A DNA stretch of 64,000 bases from Chitinophagaceae bacterium BSSC1. Lineage in GTDB: Bacteria; Bacteroidota; Bacteroidia; Chitinophagales; Chitinophagaceae. This document shows, in pieces, positions 1 to 8,109 of this stretch. Position 1 is the stretch's first letter, and each line of letters starts with the position of its first letter. The stretch covers positions 62,001 through 126,000 of the forward strand of contig NKJC01000006.1 of assembly GCA_002256435.1 (NCBI GenBank). Reading direction: 5' to 3'. Position numbers and translations under genes: made by a program. The notes beneath the pieces are model-generated. The model was not told the origin of the DNA and ran no database searches. It saw nothing but the letters and a program-made list of their open reading frames with translations.

Positions 1-89
1 TCTACTACAGACAAATAGCTCTGAAGATGCTCCATTAGCGCATTGGTATCAGGATGATACAGGATAACCACTCCCATCAATTTGTCCAT
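1..89 (-). CDS. glycosyltransferase family 2, N-terminal fragment
   Basis: The minus strand opens with ATG at 89 and stays open to the window edge, giving 29 residues that begin MDKLMGVVILYHPD and continue into an L-x-H-L-x-S-Y-L stretch. This matches the first beta strand and helix of GT-A fold, rhamnosyltransferase-like GT2 enzymes (V-V-I-L-Y-x-P-D followed by a leucine-rich helix ending in Y). Such enzymes transfer a sugar from a nucleotide-sugar donor to a growing surface glycan at the inner membrane. The polysaccharide genes on its right support the call. The catalytic part lies outside the window, so donor and acceptor cannot be inferred. Confidence 0.6.
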   Translation of the reverse strand, partial: MDKLMGVVILYHPDTNALMEHLQSYLSVV

Positions 90-215
90 GCTTAGATTTT
101 GTACCCGGCGAAGATAACAAACCCAAGGCAGAATGCTAAAATGAGGGGAAATAGCAAGCATTTGATAGGTCCACCCATTTTATGATTAAATTGCCGCCAA
201 TTCAACAGAAAGAAC

Positions 216-971
216 ATGGCCATTAAGGACTATATTATTACTGGGATTTCCTATTTGAAACGGAAAAATAAACGCAAACTCATTGGGCATGCTTTGCAAT
301 TTAGGAAGCAAACCGGCATTGAGATTGGCGGACCAAGTGATTTATTCAAGGTAAAGGGTCAATTGCCCGTTTACTTATTTGCCAACCGTGTAGATGGTGT
401 CAATTTTAGCAATGCTACTATTTGGGAAGGTCAACTGCAAGAAGGTGAACACTATCACTATTATAAGAACAAAACGGGGTATCAATACATTGCGGAAGCA
501 TCTGAATTAGATTTTTTAAAAGATGCGCAGTATGATTTTGTGTTGTCTTGTCATTCACTAGAACATGTAGCCAATCCTTTAAAAGCCATTTTGGGTTGGA
601 AGCGCATTTTAAAACCCGGCGGCAAATTAGCCTTGGTCTTACCTGACAAAGAACACACATTTGACATCAAAAGACCTTATACCTTATTTGAGCACTTGTT
701 AGATGACTATCAAAGAAATACGCCAGAATCAGACGCTACGCATTTTGAAGAAGTGATAGCCCTTCATGATTTTAGCAAGGACCATTTTCTTCAATCTAAA
801 CAAGACTTGGAGAAAAGAACCATGCTTAATTTAGAAAATAGAGCCGTACACCACCACGTATTTAGCCTGAAACTAATTGCCCAAATGCTGGAATGGGCCG
901 GATTTGAATTGGAATGGCAACAAGCTTCAGCGCCCCACCATTTAATCACCATTGCAAGAAATAAAGCATGA
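216..971 (+). CDS. class I SAM-dependent methyltransferase
   Basis: 251 residues. The motif GIEIGGPS at residues 34-41 is the glycine-rich SAM-binding loop in the form common in polysaccharide-cluster methyltransferases. SLEHVANP (114-121) is the post-II motif, and ILKPGG with the following hydrophobic strand (131-142) is motif III of the Methyltransf_11/25 type. It probably methylates a sugar or lipid-linked intermediate in the cytosol; the substrate is unknown. Its stop overlaps the start of the next gene by four bases (ATGA), so the two are translationally coupled. The start at 216 follows about 125 bases of intergenic DNA after the divergent glycosyltransferase. Family is well supported, acceptor is not. 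Confidence 0.8.
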   Translation: MAIKDYIITGISYLKRKNKRKLIGHALQFRKQTGIEIGGPSDLFKVKGQLPVYLFANRVDGVNFSNATIWEGQLQEGEHYHYYKNKTGYQYIAEASELDFLKDAQYDFVLSCHSLEHVANPLKAILGWKRILKPGGKLALVLPDKEHTFDIKRPYTLFEHLLDDYQRNTPESDATHFEEVIALHDFSKDHFLQSKQDLEKRTMLNLENRAVHHHVFSLKLIAQMLEWAGFELEWQQASAPHHLITIARNKA

Positions 972-1759
972 ACCAACTAGAACAGTATTTTGAGCAGAAT
1001 CAGCAAAGACTGATGCACAAATACCAACACTATTTTGATATCTATGACCGCTATTTTAGCCGCTTTAGAAACAGACCCATCACTATTGTAGAAATTGGTG
1101 TATCCCATGGTGGCAGTTTGCAAATGTGGAAGGAATATTTTGGTCCTCAGGCTACTATTTGGGGTATAGATATTGATCCAAGGTGCAAAACCATGGAAGA
1201 GGAAAATATACATGTACTGATTGGATCTCAAGAAGACCCCGCATTTTTAAAAACAGTCTACGAACAAACTGGCCCCATTGACATTTTAATTGACGATGGC
1301 GGACATACACAAGAACAACAACGCATTAGCTTTGAACATTTGTTCCAACATATTCAACCCAATGGGGTCTATTTGTGTGAAGATACCCATACCTCTTATT
1401 GGAATATTTATGGGGGCGGCCACAAACGCCAAGGCAGTTTTACAGAATATGCCAAAAACTTAATTGACCTGATTAATGCACACCATTCAGAACAGGCATC
1501 TTTGCAAGTAACTGAATTTACCAAAACGGCCAATACCATTCATTTTTACGATTCTGTAATTGTGATTGAAAAAACGCCTAGACCAGCGCCAAAACCAAAA
1601 ATGACGGGTAAGCCATCATTTGATGCAACGCCTTCCAAAAAAAATCTGGTTGAAAAATTAGAAATGCATTTTCTTTTAAAGACCAATAAAATATTACAGA
1701 TGATGGGTCTTCGTGGATTTGCCATTAATAGAATGATTGACCTCTGTTCCAAAAAATAA
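968..1759 (+). CDS. class I SAM-dependent methyltransferase (CmcI/macrocin methyltransferase-like)
   Basis: 263 residues. VEIGVSHGG at 41-49 is the SAM-binding loop, GIDIDP at 66-71 carries the acidic residue that binds the ribose, and DILIDDGGH at 105-113 is the metal/acceptor motif seen in macrocin and mycinamicin O-methyltransferase-like and cephalosporin hydroxylase-like proteins. These are often metal-dependent sugar O-methyltransferases. The start ATG shares bases with the previous stop (968-971), so the two methyltransferases probably modify the same glycan. The C-terminal 60 residues are basic and not recognised. The following glycosyltransferase starts 3 bases after this stop, consistent with one operon. 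Confidence 0.75.
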   Translation: MNQLEQYFEQNQQRLMHKYQHYFDIYDRYFSRFRNRPITIVEIGVSHGGSLQMWKEYFGPQATIWGIDIDPRCKTMEEENIHVLIGSQEDPAFLKTVYEQTGPIDILIDDGGHTQEQQRISFEHLFQHIQPNGVYLCEDTHTSYWNIYGGGHKRQGSFTEYAKNLIDLINAHHSEQASLQVTEFTKTANTIHFYDSVIVIEKTPRPAPKPKMTGKPSFDATPSKKNLVEKLEMHFLLKTNKILQMMGLRGFAINRMIDLCSKK

Positions 1760-1762
1760 TAC

Positions 1763-2755
1763 ATGCCAGGCTTTTCCATTATCATACCATTTAAAACAGG
1801 CAAAACTTATTTGAGGGAATGTCTTCATAGTGCTCTGTTGCAAACCCATGATGATTTTGATATTATTATTTTGGCAGACAATACCAGTAACCAAGATGGT
1901 GCATTGGATGCTGTTGTTGCCTTAAAAGACCCAAGAATTCGCATAGAAGCCGCTGCAGAAAATTTAAACATTTTAGAAAACTGGGGCAGGATTAAGAACC
2001 TTGTCAAAAAAGAATACATGACCATTTTGGGTTATGATGACCTGTTGTCAAAAGACTTTTTGAAACTGATCAATTCCATGATCCAGGAAGACCCTGAAGC
2101 TAGTTTATACCATACACATTTTAATTATATTGATTCAGAAGGCCAAGTAATCAAACCCTGCTTACCCCTTCCTGAAAGGCTTTCGGCTGATCTGTATTTG
2201 ACTTTAAGTTTGGAAGACAAAATCAGTGTGATGGCTACTGGCTATGTATTCAGGTCTGAAGACTATGACCGTTTGGGTGGAATTCCAACCAATTACCCTA
2301 ATCTCATTTATGCTGATTTGCAGTTATGGATAGAACTTTCTAAAATCACCTATTTAAAAGTATCCCCAGAAATAGCTTTCTCTTTTCGTATTCATGCCAG
2401 TGTTACTAAAACCTCTAAGAACAGAATCATTTTAGACGCATTTGTAGTTTACCTTAAATATTTAAAACAGTTACAAGACAGTAACCCATTATTTGAAACT
2501 GCACTAAAAAACTGGGGACAAGACTTTGTGAACAATAGTACTAGGGCCTTAGTTCATCGATTATTGAAGACTGAAAAAAAATATAGGGATCAATTAAGCA
2601 TTCAGGAAATTTTCAATACCCTTGAACCTGTTGTTTTAGACTTGAGATTAGCATTTCATCCCAAACAAATAAAAGGGATTTTACCAGCAGTTTGGATTGA
2701 CCGTTATGACTTAATTCACCATTTATTTCTTAGCCTTCAGAAACTGCGTCAATAG
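1763..2755 (+). CDS. glycosyltransferase family 2
   Basis: 330 residues. FSIIIPF (4-10) and ADNTS (38-42) are the first two nucleotide-sugar-binding segments of a GT-A fold, and GYDDLL (90-95) supplies the acidic D-x-D-like metal motif after a hydrophobic strand. The C-terminal third is helical and family-variable. It should add a sugar to a lipid-linked oligosaccharide on the cytoplasmic side of the membrane. It follows the methyltransferase pair by 3 bases and its stop lies 1 base from the stop of a convergent glycosyltransferase. The sugar is not predictable from sequence. Confidence 0.85.
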   Translation: MPGFSIIIPFKTGKTYLRECLHSALLQTHDDFDIIILADNTSNQDGALDAVVALKDPRIRIEAAAENLNILENWGRIKNLVKKEYMTILGYDDLLSKDFLKLINSMIQEDPEASLYHTHFNYIDSEGQVIKPCLPLPERLSADLYLTLSLEDKISVMATGYVFRSEDYDRLGGIPTNYPNLIYADLQLWIELSKITYLKVSPEIAFSFRIHASVTKTSKNRIILDAFVVYLKYLKQLQDSNPLFETALKNWGQDFVNNSTRALVHRLLKTEKKYRDQLSIQEIFNTLEPVVLDLRLAFHPKQIKGILPAVWIDRYDLIHHLFLSLQKLRQ

Positions 2756-2756
2756 A

Positions 2757-3530
2757 TTATTTAAACAGACTTGTTTTGATCCTGTAAAGGAATTTTCCAA
2801 TCGCAGAGCCCATTAAATAGTAGAGTAGTTTTAATCTAAATTGCCAAAGACGGCAAACAATACTATATCCAAAATGAGATTCGTAGACCTTGATGTTTTC
2901 TTTCAAAGACTTCAAATAGGCTGTGGTGCTTACGCCCTTATCGTCAAATTTGATTAGGGTTTCAGGTAGGTAATAATATGGTTCATGAACCAGTCTGCAT
3001 AGCAAATCATAGTCCATGGCAATTTTATGATCTAGTGAAAACAATCCAACCCGGTCATAGACTTGGGCTCTTAAAAAATAAGTAGGATGCGACACCGACC
3101 GCATGCCTTTGTACAATTGTTTGGCATCAAATGGCACTCCCACCTGTACCCAAATGCCACCTCTTTTCATTTCAATTCTGCCTGAGATCCAGCTGATATG
3201 AGGGTTTGCTTTAAAACAAGTTTTTACAGTAGATAAAACCTGATTGGAATAATATAAATCACCAGAATTGAGCAAGTGGATAATATCTCCATTGGCATGG
3301 TTGATGCCCTTATTAAAGGCATCTGAGATTCCCTTGTCACGTTCATTGATCCACCTTCTGTAAGGTGGTTGGGGATGGTTGTCTAACCAGTCTGCAATCT
3401 CTTGTTGCGTAGAACCATTGACAATTAGGTGTTCAAATGGAAGTAATGTTTGCGTATCAACAGAAGCGCAAGTGCTTTGCAAGTCACTCAAGTTGTTGAA
3501 GCAAATGGTTACTACCGTAATCCTTTCCAT
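2757..3530 (-). CDS. glycosyltransferase family 2
   Basis: 257 residues from ATG at 3530. VTICFNN (6-12), ERDKGISDAFNKGI (63-76) and LNSGD (87-91) are diagnostic of the GT2 group that includes many O-antigen and colanic-acid-type transferases; the last motif is the metal-binding D-x-D equivalent. A longer reading frame reaches 3593, but it would overlap the start of the divergent flippase gene, and the GT-A fold begins exactly after the internal methionine, so I prefer 3530. Its orientation is opposite to its neighbours, so it needs its own promoter, probably in 3531-3592. Substrate unknown. Confidence 0.85.
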   Translation of the reverse strand: MERITVVTICFNNLSDLQSTCASVDTQTLLPFEHLIVNGSTQQEIADWLDNHPQPPYRRWINERDKGISDAFNKGINHANGDIIHLLNSGDLYYSNQVLSTVKTCFKANPHISWISGRIEMKRGGIWVQVGVPFDAKQLYKGMRSVSHPTYFLRAQVYDRVGLFSLDHKIAMDYDLLCRLVHEPYYYLPETLIKFDDKGVSTTAYLKSLKENIKVYESHFGYSIVCRLWQFRLKLLYYLMGSAIGKFLYRIKTSLFK

Positions 3531-3592
3531 AACACGAAAATAAGCCCATTTGGCCAGAACAGCAATCGGGTTAATTCCAATATCTTTGTCCA

Positions 3593-5113
3593 ATGGGTAT
3601 TATACAAAAACAAGGCATTCAATCCTCTTTGTTGATCATGCTTGGTTTTGTGATTGGGGCGGTAAACCTGCTGGTTTTGTTTCCCCTGTTTTTTACCAAA
3701 ACTGAAATGGGATTGGTCAGGGCCCTGATAGACACGGGTGCAACGCTCTCCCTTTTCTGCACACTAGGTACATTACCGGTAGTTTATAAATTCTATCCTT
3801 TCTACAACCAATACTTGGGAAAATTCAAGAATGACCTTCCCATACTCACTTTAACCGTAAACTTGATTGGATTTGGTATCCTGCTATTATTGGGTTGGCA
3901 GCAAAAGGATTTTATCATTAGAAAATTGGGGAAGTCTCCCAGCTTTGCCGCCAACTTTTCCTATGTATATCCCTATACTTTTTTCTTGCTGATGTTTTAT
4001 TGGCTAGAGTCTTTTGCCTGGGGATTAAGAAAAGGAGTTTATACCAATTTCTTGCGGGAGACCGCAGTAAGAATTTTGACCACCTTACTGATTCTAGCTT
4101 TTGGGTTTGGGTTCATCACCCTACAAAATTTTATCCTATTCTTTAGTTTGATTTATGTAATCCCTACCCTATTGTTATTATACAGTTTGGTGCAATCGGG
4201 TGAATGGTCTTTGAACAAATTCAAACTAAGCCATGTAACCAGAAGATTGGGGAAGAAAATGTTGAATTTTTCTCTGTTTGTGTTTGCAGGTCAGTTCTTT
4301 AATATGTTGGCTAAAACCAATGATACCTTTTTGATATTTGGATTAAGGGGATTGAGTGATACAGGCATTTTTGCCATTGCTACCTATGTTTCTGCTATTT
4401 TAGAAATCCCACAACGCAGTTTAAACTCTATCAGCATTCCGGTACTAGCCGTTTCTTGGAAGAACAAGGACTTTGCCAATATCAAACATATTTATCACAA
4501 GAGTGTGTCAAACCTTTTGGCTATTGGATTATTGGCCTTTGGTTTAATCTGGTTGAATATTGAAAACTTGGTGGCATTTTTAAACTGGATCAGTCACAAG
4601 GAATCTGGTGGATATGACCAATTAACACAACTCATTTTTATCATGGGCTTGGCCAAATTGATTGACCTTGCTACTGGCGTCAATGCTCAAATTATTGGCA
4701 CATCTAATTATTGGAAATTTGACTTTTATACCAACTTGATATATATCATCCTCTCATTACCAATGAACTTTGTACTCATCAAATATTATGGATTAGAAGG
4801 ACTGGCTTATTCTAATTTATTTGCGTTGGTGATTTACAATTCCATGCGATTTACTTTCTTATACAAGAAATTCCAGCTACAACCTTATACCTGGAAACAT
4901 GCATTATTCTTGGGTTTGAGCCTATTATTGATAATTGGGATCTTTTATGTACCACATCCAGAAAATTTTATCTGGAATATACTCATGCGCAGTAGTTTGT
5001 ATAGCATCTGCTTTGCCGCGCTTTTTTTCTGGATCAAACCAGCACCAGATGTAGAAGAATTAATCCTGAAATTTTGTCAAAAGAATTTACCCTCTTTGTT
5101 CCAAAAGCGATAA
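3593..5113 (+). CDS. Wzx-like polysaccharide flippase (MOP superfamily)
   Basis: 506 residues, dominated by about 12-14 hydrophobic membrane segments from residue 12 to near the C-terminus, with a short basic N-terminus (MGIIQKQGIQS). Length and pattern fit the lipopolysaccharide biosynthesis/oligosaccharide flippase family, which moves undecaprenyl-linked sugar repeat units across the inner membrane. It completes the glycosyltransferase and methyltransferase set at 1-3.5 kb. A TATCTTTG sequence at 3581-3588 matches the Bacteroidota -7 element but sits only 4 bases before the ATG, so the transcript could be leaderless or the true start could be slightly downstream. The last 27 bases overlap the 3' end of convergent mqnA. 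Confidence 0.85.
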   Translation: MGIIQKQGIQSSLLIMLGFVIGAVNLLVLFPLFFTKTEMGLVRALIDTGATLSLFCTLGTLPVVYKFYPFYNQYLGKFKNDLPILTLTVNLIGFGILLLLGWQQKDFIIRKLGKSPSFAANFSYVYPYTFFLLMFYWLESFAWGLRKGVYTNFLRETAVRILTTLLILAFGFGFITLQNFILFFSLIYVIPTLLLLYSLVQSGEWSLNKFKLSHVTRRLGKKMLNFSLFVFAGQFFNMLAKTNDTFLIFGLRGLSDTGIFAIATYVSAILEIPQRSLNSISIPVLAVSWKNKDFANIKHIYHKSVSNLLAIGLLAFGLIWLNIENLVAFLNWISHKESGGYDQLTQLIFIMGLAKLIDLATGVNAQIIGTSNYWKFDFYTNLIYIILSLPMNFVLIKYYGLEGLAYSNLFALVIYNSMRFTFLYKKFQLQPYTWKHALFLGLSLLLIIGIFYVPHPENFIWNILMRSSLYSICFAALFFWIKPAPDVEELILKFCQKNLPSLFQKR

Positions 5114-5833
5114 GAATAAAGTCATGCCCTTCTTTTTGGCAGCGTCTAAATCATAGCTAATATTGCTGGTATAATATTCTTTTAAATCATAGACAGGATA
5201 AGGATTTTCAGCCACTACATCATCAATATGTTTTAGCCCAAATGCACTGGCCATATTAAAAGCGTCTTCAAAATCTTCTCCCAAGTCTTTATTGGCTACC
5301 CATGCAGCAAAGACAAAGGGCAAACCCGTATGTTCTATCCAAGCTGTTGCTAAATCATAACAATAAGCTGATTGCTTTCTTTGTTCCAAAGCCCTATCGC
5401 CAATGACAACGGCAGCTGTTGTTCCCTGAATCTTGTTTTGAAAATCTTCTGTTGCTGGTAAAAATTCTACTGACTGCTTCCAAAAATCGCGAAGCAAAAT
5501 TTTAGCCAAATTTACTGAAGTGCGGCTTTGGTAATCTAAGATCACTGTTTGAATCTGCTCCATGGGTACTTCACTAAAAATGGCTACGGATGCCACTTCT
5601 CTTACAGCCCCAATACAATAATTGGTAATGATCTTGGCATTGGGAATTTGAGGAATCACCGCTACTGGCAAAAGCCCTAGATCCAGTTCATTGTTTTGCA
5701 GCATGGCTGCTATCTTAGAAGGATATGCTTCAATCAATTCTACCCGCTCCATCAAGCCCGAACGCTTGATCCCGTATAAAAATGGCTTGGTATTCAAATA
5801 ACTTACCACGCCAACACGCAATCTCTTGTACAA
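5087..5833 (-). CDS. mqnA: chorismate dehydratase MqnA (futalosine pathway of menaquinone synthesis)
   Basis: MqnA converts chorismate to 3-(1-carboxyvinyloxy)benzoate, the first step of the futalosine route to menaquinone. The MqnA signature is clear: RVGVVSYLNTKPF near the N-terminus, the segment ELDLGLLPVAVIPQIP and the YCIGAVREVASVAIFS block, all parts of the periplasmic-binding-protein-like fold that holds chorismate. The start is uncertain. A TTG at 5833 gives 248 residues and leaves the divergent purB start free; an in-frame ATG at 5887 would overlap the purB start codon and add an 18-residue tail without homology character. The product fits well beside a chorismate-producing cluster 2-12 kb away. 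Its 3' end overlaps the flippase gene by 27 bases. Confidence 0.88.
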   Translation of the reverse strand: MYKRLRVGVVSYLNTKPFLYGIKRSGLMERVELIEAYPSKIAAMLQNNELDLGLLPVAVIPQIPNAKIITNYCIGAVREVASVAIFSEVPMEQIQTVILDYQSRTSVNLAKILLRDFWKQSVEFLPATEDFQNKIQGTTAAVVIGDRALEQRKQSAYCYDLATAWIEHTGLPFVFAAWVANKDLGEDFEDAFNMASAFGLKHIDDVVAENPYPVYDLKEYYTSNISYDLDAAKKKGMTLFLSLLEQRG

Positions 5834-5885
5834 TTCAATTAATTTTGCACAAAGAAACGGAATATCTAGCAACCTAAACAATCGC

Positions 5886-7232
5886 ATGGAACTCAACAAC
5901 CTCACAGCCATCTCTCCCATAGACGGACGTTATCGTAGACAGACCAGTCATTTAGACGAATATTTCTCTGAATACGCACTGATCAAGTACAGGGTCTTGG
6001 TAGAAATTGAATATTTTTTCTTTTTGGCCGATAAACGGTTTTTCAAATTACCTATCAAAGCCAGAACCGCTTTAAAAGCCGTATTAGCCAATTTTAGCGT
6101 GGCCGATGCTCAATCTATTAAACAGATTGAATCCATTACCAATCACGACGTAAAGGCCGTAGAATACTTCTTAAAAGAACAATTAGACAAAGCTGGTATT
6201 GGAGAATTAAAAGAGTGGATCCACTTTGGATTAACTTCTCAGGACATCAACAATACTTCCATCCCTTTGAGTTGGAAACACGCCATGGAACAGGAATGGC
6301 TTCCAAGTTTGATTAACCTGCAATCCCAGTTGCGCTCTTTAGCCAAGACTTGGAAAAACGTTCCTTTATTGGCTAGAACCCATGGACAAACCGCATCTCC
6401 TACCAAACTGGGTAAAGAGTTGATGGTTTTTATTGAAAGAATTGATAACCAGATCAACCTTTTTTCTCATGTACCTTATGCCGCCAAATTTGGAGGTGCT
6501 ACTGGAAACTTTAACGCACACCAAGTTGCTTACCCAAAAAAGAATTGGGTGCTTTTGGGAAATGAATTTGTAGATCAACGTCTGGGATTGCAACGCATGC
6601 AATTCACTACTCAGATTGAGCACTATGACAATCTTGCTGCTCAGTTTGATAGTCTTAAGAGAATCAATACCATTCTCATAGACCTTTGCAGAGATATCTG
6701 GACCTATATTAGCATGGACTATTTTAAACAAAAGACCAAGGCAGGAGAAGTTGGTTCCTCTGCCATGCCGCATAAAGTAAACCCTATTGACTTTGAAAAT
6801 GCAGAAGGCAACCTAGGTATGGCCAATGCTTTACTTGAGCACCTTTCAGCCAAATTACCCATTAGCCGTTTACAAAGAGACTTGACTGACAGTACTGTCT
6901 TACGCAATATTGGGGTACCTGTTGGTCATATAGCCATTGCACTTAAATCTTTGGAAAAAGGTTTGAACAAATTAGTGCTCAATGAAACCAAGATCAGGGA
7001 AGACCTAGACAACAACTGGGCAGTAGTGGCAGAAGCTATTCAGACCATTTTGAGAAGAGAAAAATACCCCAATCCTTATGAAGCTTTAAAAGACCTAACC
7101 AGGGGTAACCATAAAATTGACAAAGCATCCATGCACGCATTTATCAATGGACTAAAAATTTCTGCGGCACTGAAAAAAGAACTCAAATCTATCAGCCCCA
7201 TGAATTATACGGGTGTGAATCCAAACTACTAA
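5886..7232 (+). CDS. purB: adenylosuccinate lyase
   Basis: 448 residues. PurB cleaves adenylosuccinate to AMP and fumarate, and SAICAR to AICAR, in purine synthesis. The fumarase/aspartase superfamily signature GSSAMPHKVNP is at about residues 290-300 and contains the mobile-loop catalytic serine; the TSQDINNT segment and the ARTHGQTASPT segment with the general-acid histidine are also present. The start at 5886 gives MELNNLTAISPIDGRY, the usual N-terminus in this family; an in-frame ATG 20 codons upstream is unlikely. A TAATTTTG sequence at 5840-5847 is a plausible -7 element. A perfect hairpin terminator follows the stop. Confidence 0.96.
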   Translation: MELNNLTAISPIDGRYRRQTSHLDEYFSEYALIKYRVLVEIEYFFFLADKRFFKLPIKARTALKAVLANFSVADAQSIKQIESITNHDVKAVEYFLKEQLDKAGIGELKEWIHFGLTSQDINNTSIPLSWKHAMEQEWLPSLINLQSQLRSLAKTWKNVPLLARTHGQTASPTKLGKELMVFIERIDNQINLFSHVPYAAKFGGATGNFNAHQVAYPKKNWVLLGNEFVDQRLGLQRMQFTTQIEHYDNLAAQFDSLKRINTILIDLCRDIWTYISMDYFKQKTKAGEVGSSAMPHKVNPIDFENAEGNLGMANALLEHLSAKLPISRLQRDLTDSTVLRNIGVPVGHIAIALKSLEKGLNKLVLNETKIREDLDNNWAVVAEAIQTILRREKYPNPYEALKDLTRGNHKIDKASMHAFINGLKISAALKKELKSISPMNYTGVNPNY

Positions 7233-7235
7233 AAC

Positions 7236-7265
7236 AAAGAAGCCGCTCAATTGAGCGGCTTCTTT
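7236..7265 (+). terminator. intrinsic terminator of purB
   Basis: A perfect 30-base palindrome with arms at 7236-7250 and 7251-7265 begins 4 bases after the purB stop. The core is GCCGCTCAA/TTGAGCGGC flanked by AAAGAA/TTCTTT, so it should act in both directions. Confidence 0.85.
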
Positions 7266-7298
7266 ATTTATTATCTTTACTATTTACAAAAATTGGAG

Positions 7299-7382
7299 TC
7301 ACTCTTCACTCTTCACTCTTCACTCTTCACTCTTCACTCTTCACTCTTCACTCTTCACTCTTCACTCTTCACTCTTCACTCT
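7299..7382. repeat. heptanucleotide tandem repeat, 12 copies of TCACTCT
   Basis: Twelve uninterrupted copies of TCACTCT (minus-strand unit AGAGTGA, equal to GTGAAGA in another register) fill 84 bases. The array reaches the last base of the stop codon of the minus-strand gene at 7382-7678, so it lies in its 3' untranslated RNA. The same unit occurs at 8061-8095 and 12708-12742, each time right after the stop of a minus-strand gene. Confidence 0.97.
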
Positions 7383-7678
7383 TACTTGTACTTCTCAACC
7401 TTCTCCTCTCCCGTCATATCACCAGCTGCTCTGATTTGCAATTGCAGACCCGTTATCCATTCGGCACAACCCTTTTCACAGAGATGGTTATTTACTTGGT
7501 GAATCACTTGCATTACTTGGTCATAGGTTCCTTCTATTACGGTAGTAAAAGGCCCAACTTCGTGTTTGATGCCAGATGCTTGAATAATGGCTATTGCTTC
7601 ATCTACCCATTCATAAGGATGCTTATCCTGTGCTAATGGCAGAATTTGAATAGAGGCATTGATCAAGTATTGGTGCAT
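7382..7678 (-). CDS. thiamine-binding protein, MTH1187/YkoF-like (DUF77) family
   Basis: 98 residues. The pattern of a first strand ending in S-I-Q-I-L-P, then WVDEAIAIIQASGIKHEVGPFTTVIEGTY, is typical of the MTH1187/YkoF-like family, small ferredoxin-fold proteins that bind thiamine or related ligands in the cytosol. The G-P-x-x-T-x-x-E-G segment after the first helix is the strongest family mark. It starts 1 base after the stop of the DUF952 gene, so the two share a transcript. The gene is followed immediately by a 12-copy heptamer array. Whether it helps handle thiamine taken up through the TPP-controlled receptor at 37.9 kb is only an inference. Confidence 0.8.
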   Translation of the reverse strand: MHQYLINASIQILPLAQDKHPYEWVDEAIAIIQASGIKHEVGPFTTVIEGTYDQVMQVIHQVNNHLCEKGCAEWITGLQLQIRAAGDMTGEEKVEKYK

Positions 7679-7679
7679 A

Positions 7680-7985
7680 CTAAATTGGAGTTACATCTAC
7701 TATGGCATCCAAATTAATGGCACCATGAATATGAGGAAATACTTCATCAATAGAACCCGCTAATTCAAAAATCAATGGGCGTTCTACTTTTGACTTTTCA
7801 ATTTTTAATTTAATAAGACCTGTTTGTCCCTGATAATATCTTTCCAATACACCGGCTACTTGGGCTTCTGTACTGCAATGAATAAATCCTTCTGTGACCA
7901 AACTATCGGCCTCAAACTGTCCTTTGGTTTGTGCTTCTGCCCATTTTTCTGGCGTTGTCACATGATATATAAAATCTGATTCCAT
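7680..7985 (-). CDS. DUF952 family protein
   Basis: 101 residues. FIYHVTTPEKWAEAQTKG at the N-terminus and EGFIHCST with a following Q, plus a C-terminal FPHIHGAINLDAI segment, define the DUF952 family. The conserved histidines (H8, H36, and the pair in PHIHG) suggest a fold related to ADP-ribosyl/phosphotransferase-like proteins, but no activity is established for this group. It is cytosolic with no signal peptide. It follows aroC by 124 bases that contain the second heptamer array, and it is tightly linked to the thiamine-binding gene downstream. I cannot name a function. Confidence 0.8.
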   Translation of the reverse strand: MESDFIYHVTTPEKWAEAQTKGQFEADSLVTEGFIHCSTEAQVAGVLERYYQGQTGLIKLKIEKSKVERPLIFELAGSIDEVFPHIHGAINLDAIVDVTPI

Positions 7986-8060
7986 TTTTAATTGATTTAA
8001 TTCTCTAATTTCTTAACTCTTATTAATTCTATTTACAACTTTCTTTTTCTTCATCATTCT

Positions 8061-8095
8061 TCACTCTTCACTCTTCACTCTTCACTCTTCACTTT
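8061..8095. repeat. heptanucleotide tandem repeat, 4 exact copies plus one variant
   Basis: TCACTCT is repeated at 8061, 8068, 8075 and 8082, followed by the variant TCACTTT, with another CTTCACTTTT at 8101-8110. The array begins within about 15 bases of the aroC stop codon on the minus strand. Confidence 0.93.
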
Positions 8096-8109
8096 TATCT
8101 CTTCACTTT

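Noticed and set aside
1..5113. Genomic island or phage remnant
   Set aside because: Polysaccharide genes only; no integrase, transposase, tRNA junction or direct repeat was found.
7299..7382. Possible CRISPR array
   Set aside because: Unit of 7 bases with no spacers; no cas genes in the window.
7251..7502. Plus-strand frame encoding repeated SLFTLHSS
   Set aside because: It is simply the translation of the TCACTCT heptamer array, antisense to the thiamine-binding gene, with no start context or family match. The same applies to the frames at 12681-12998.
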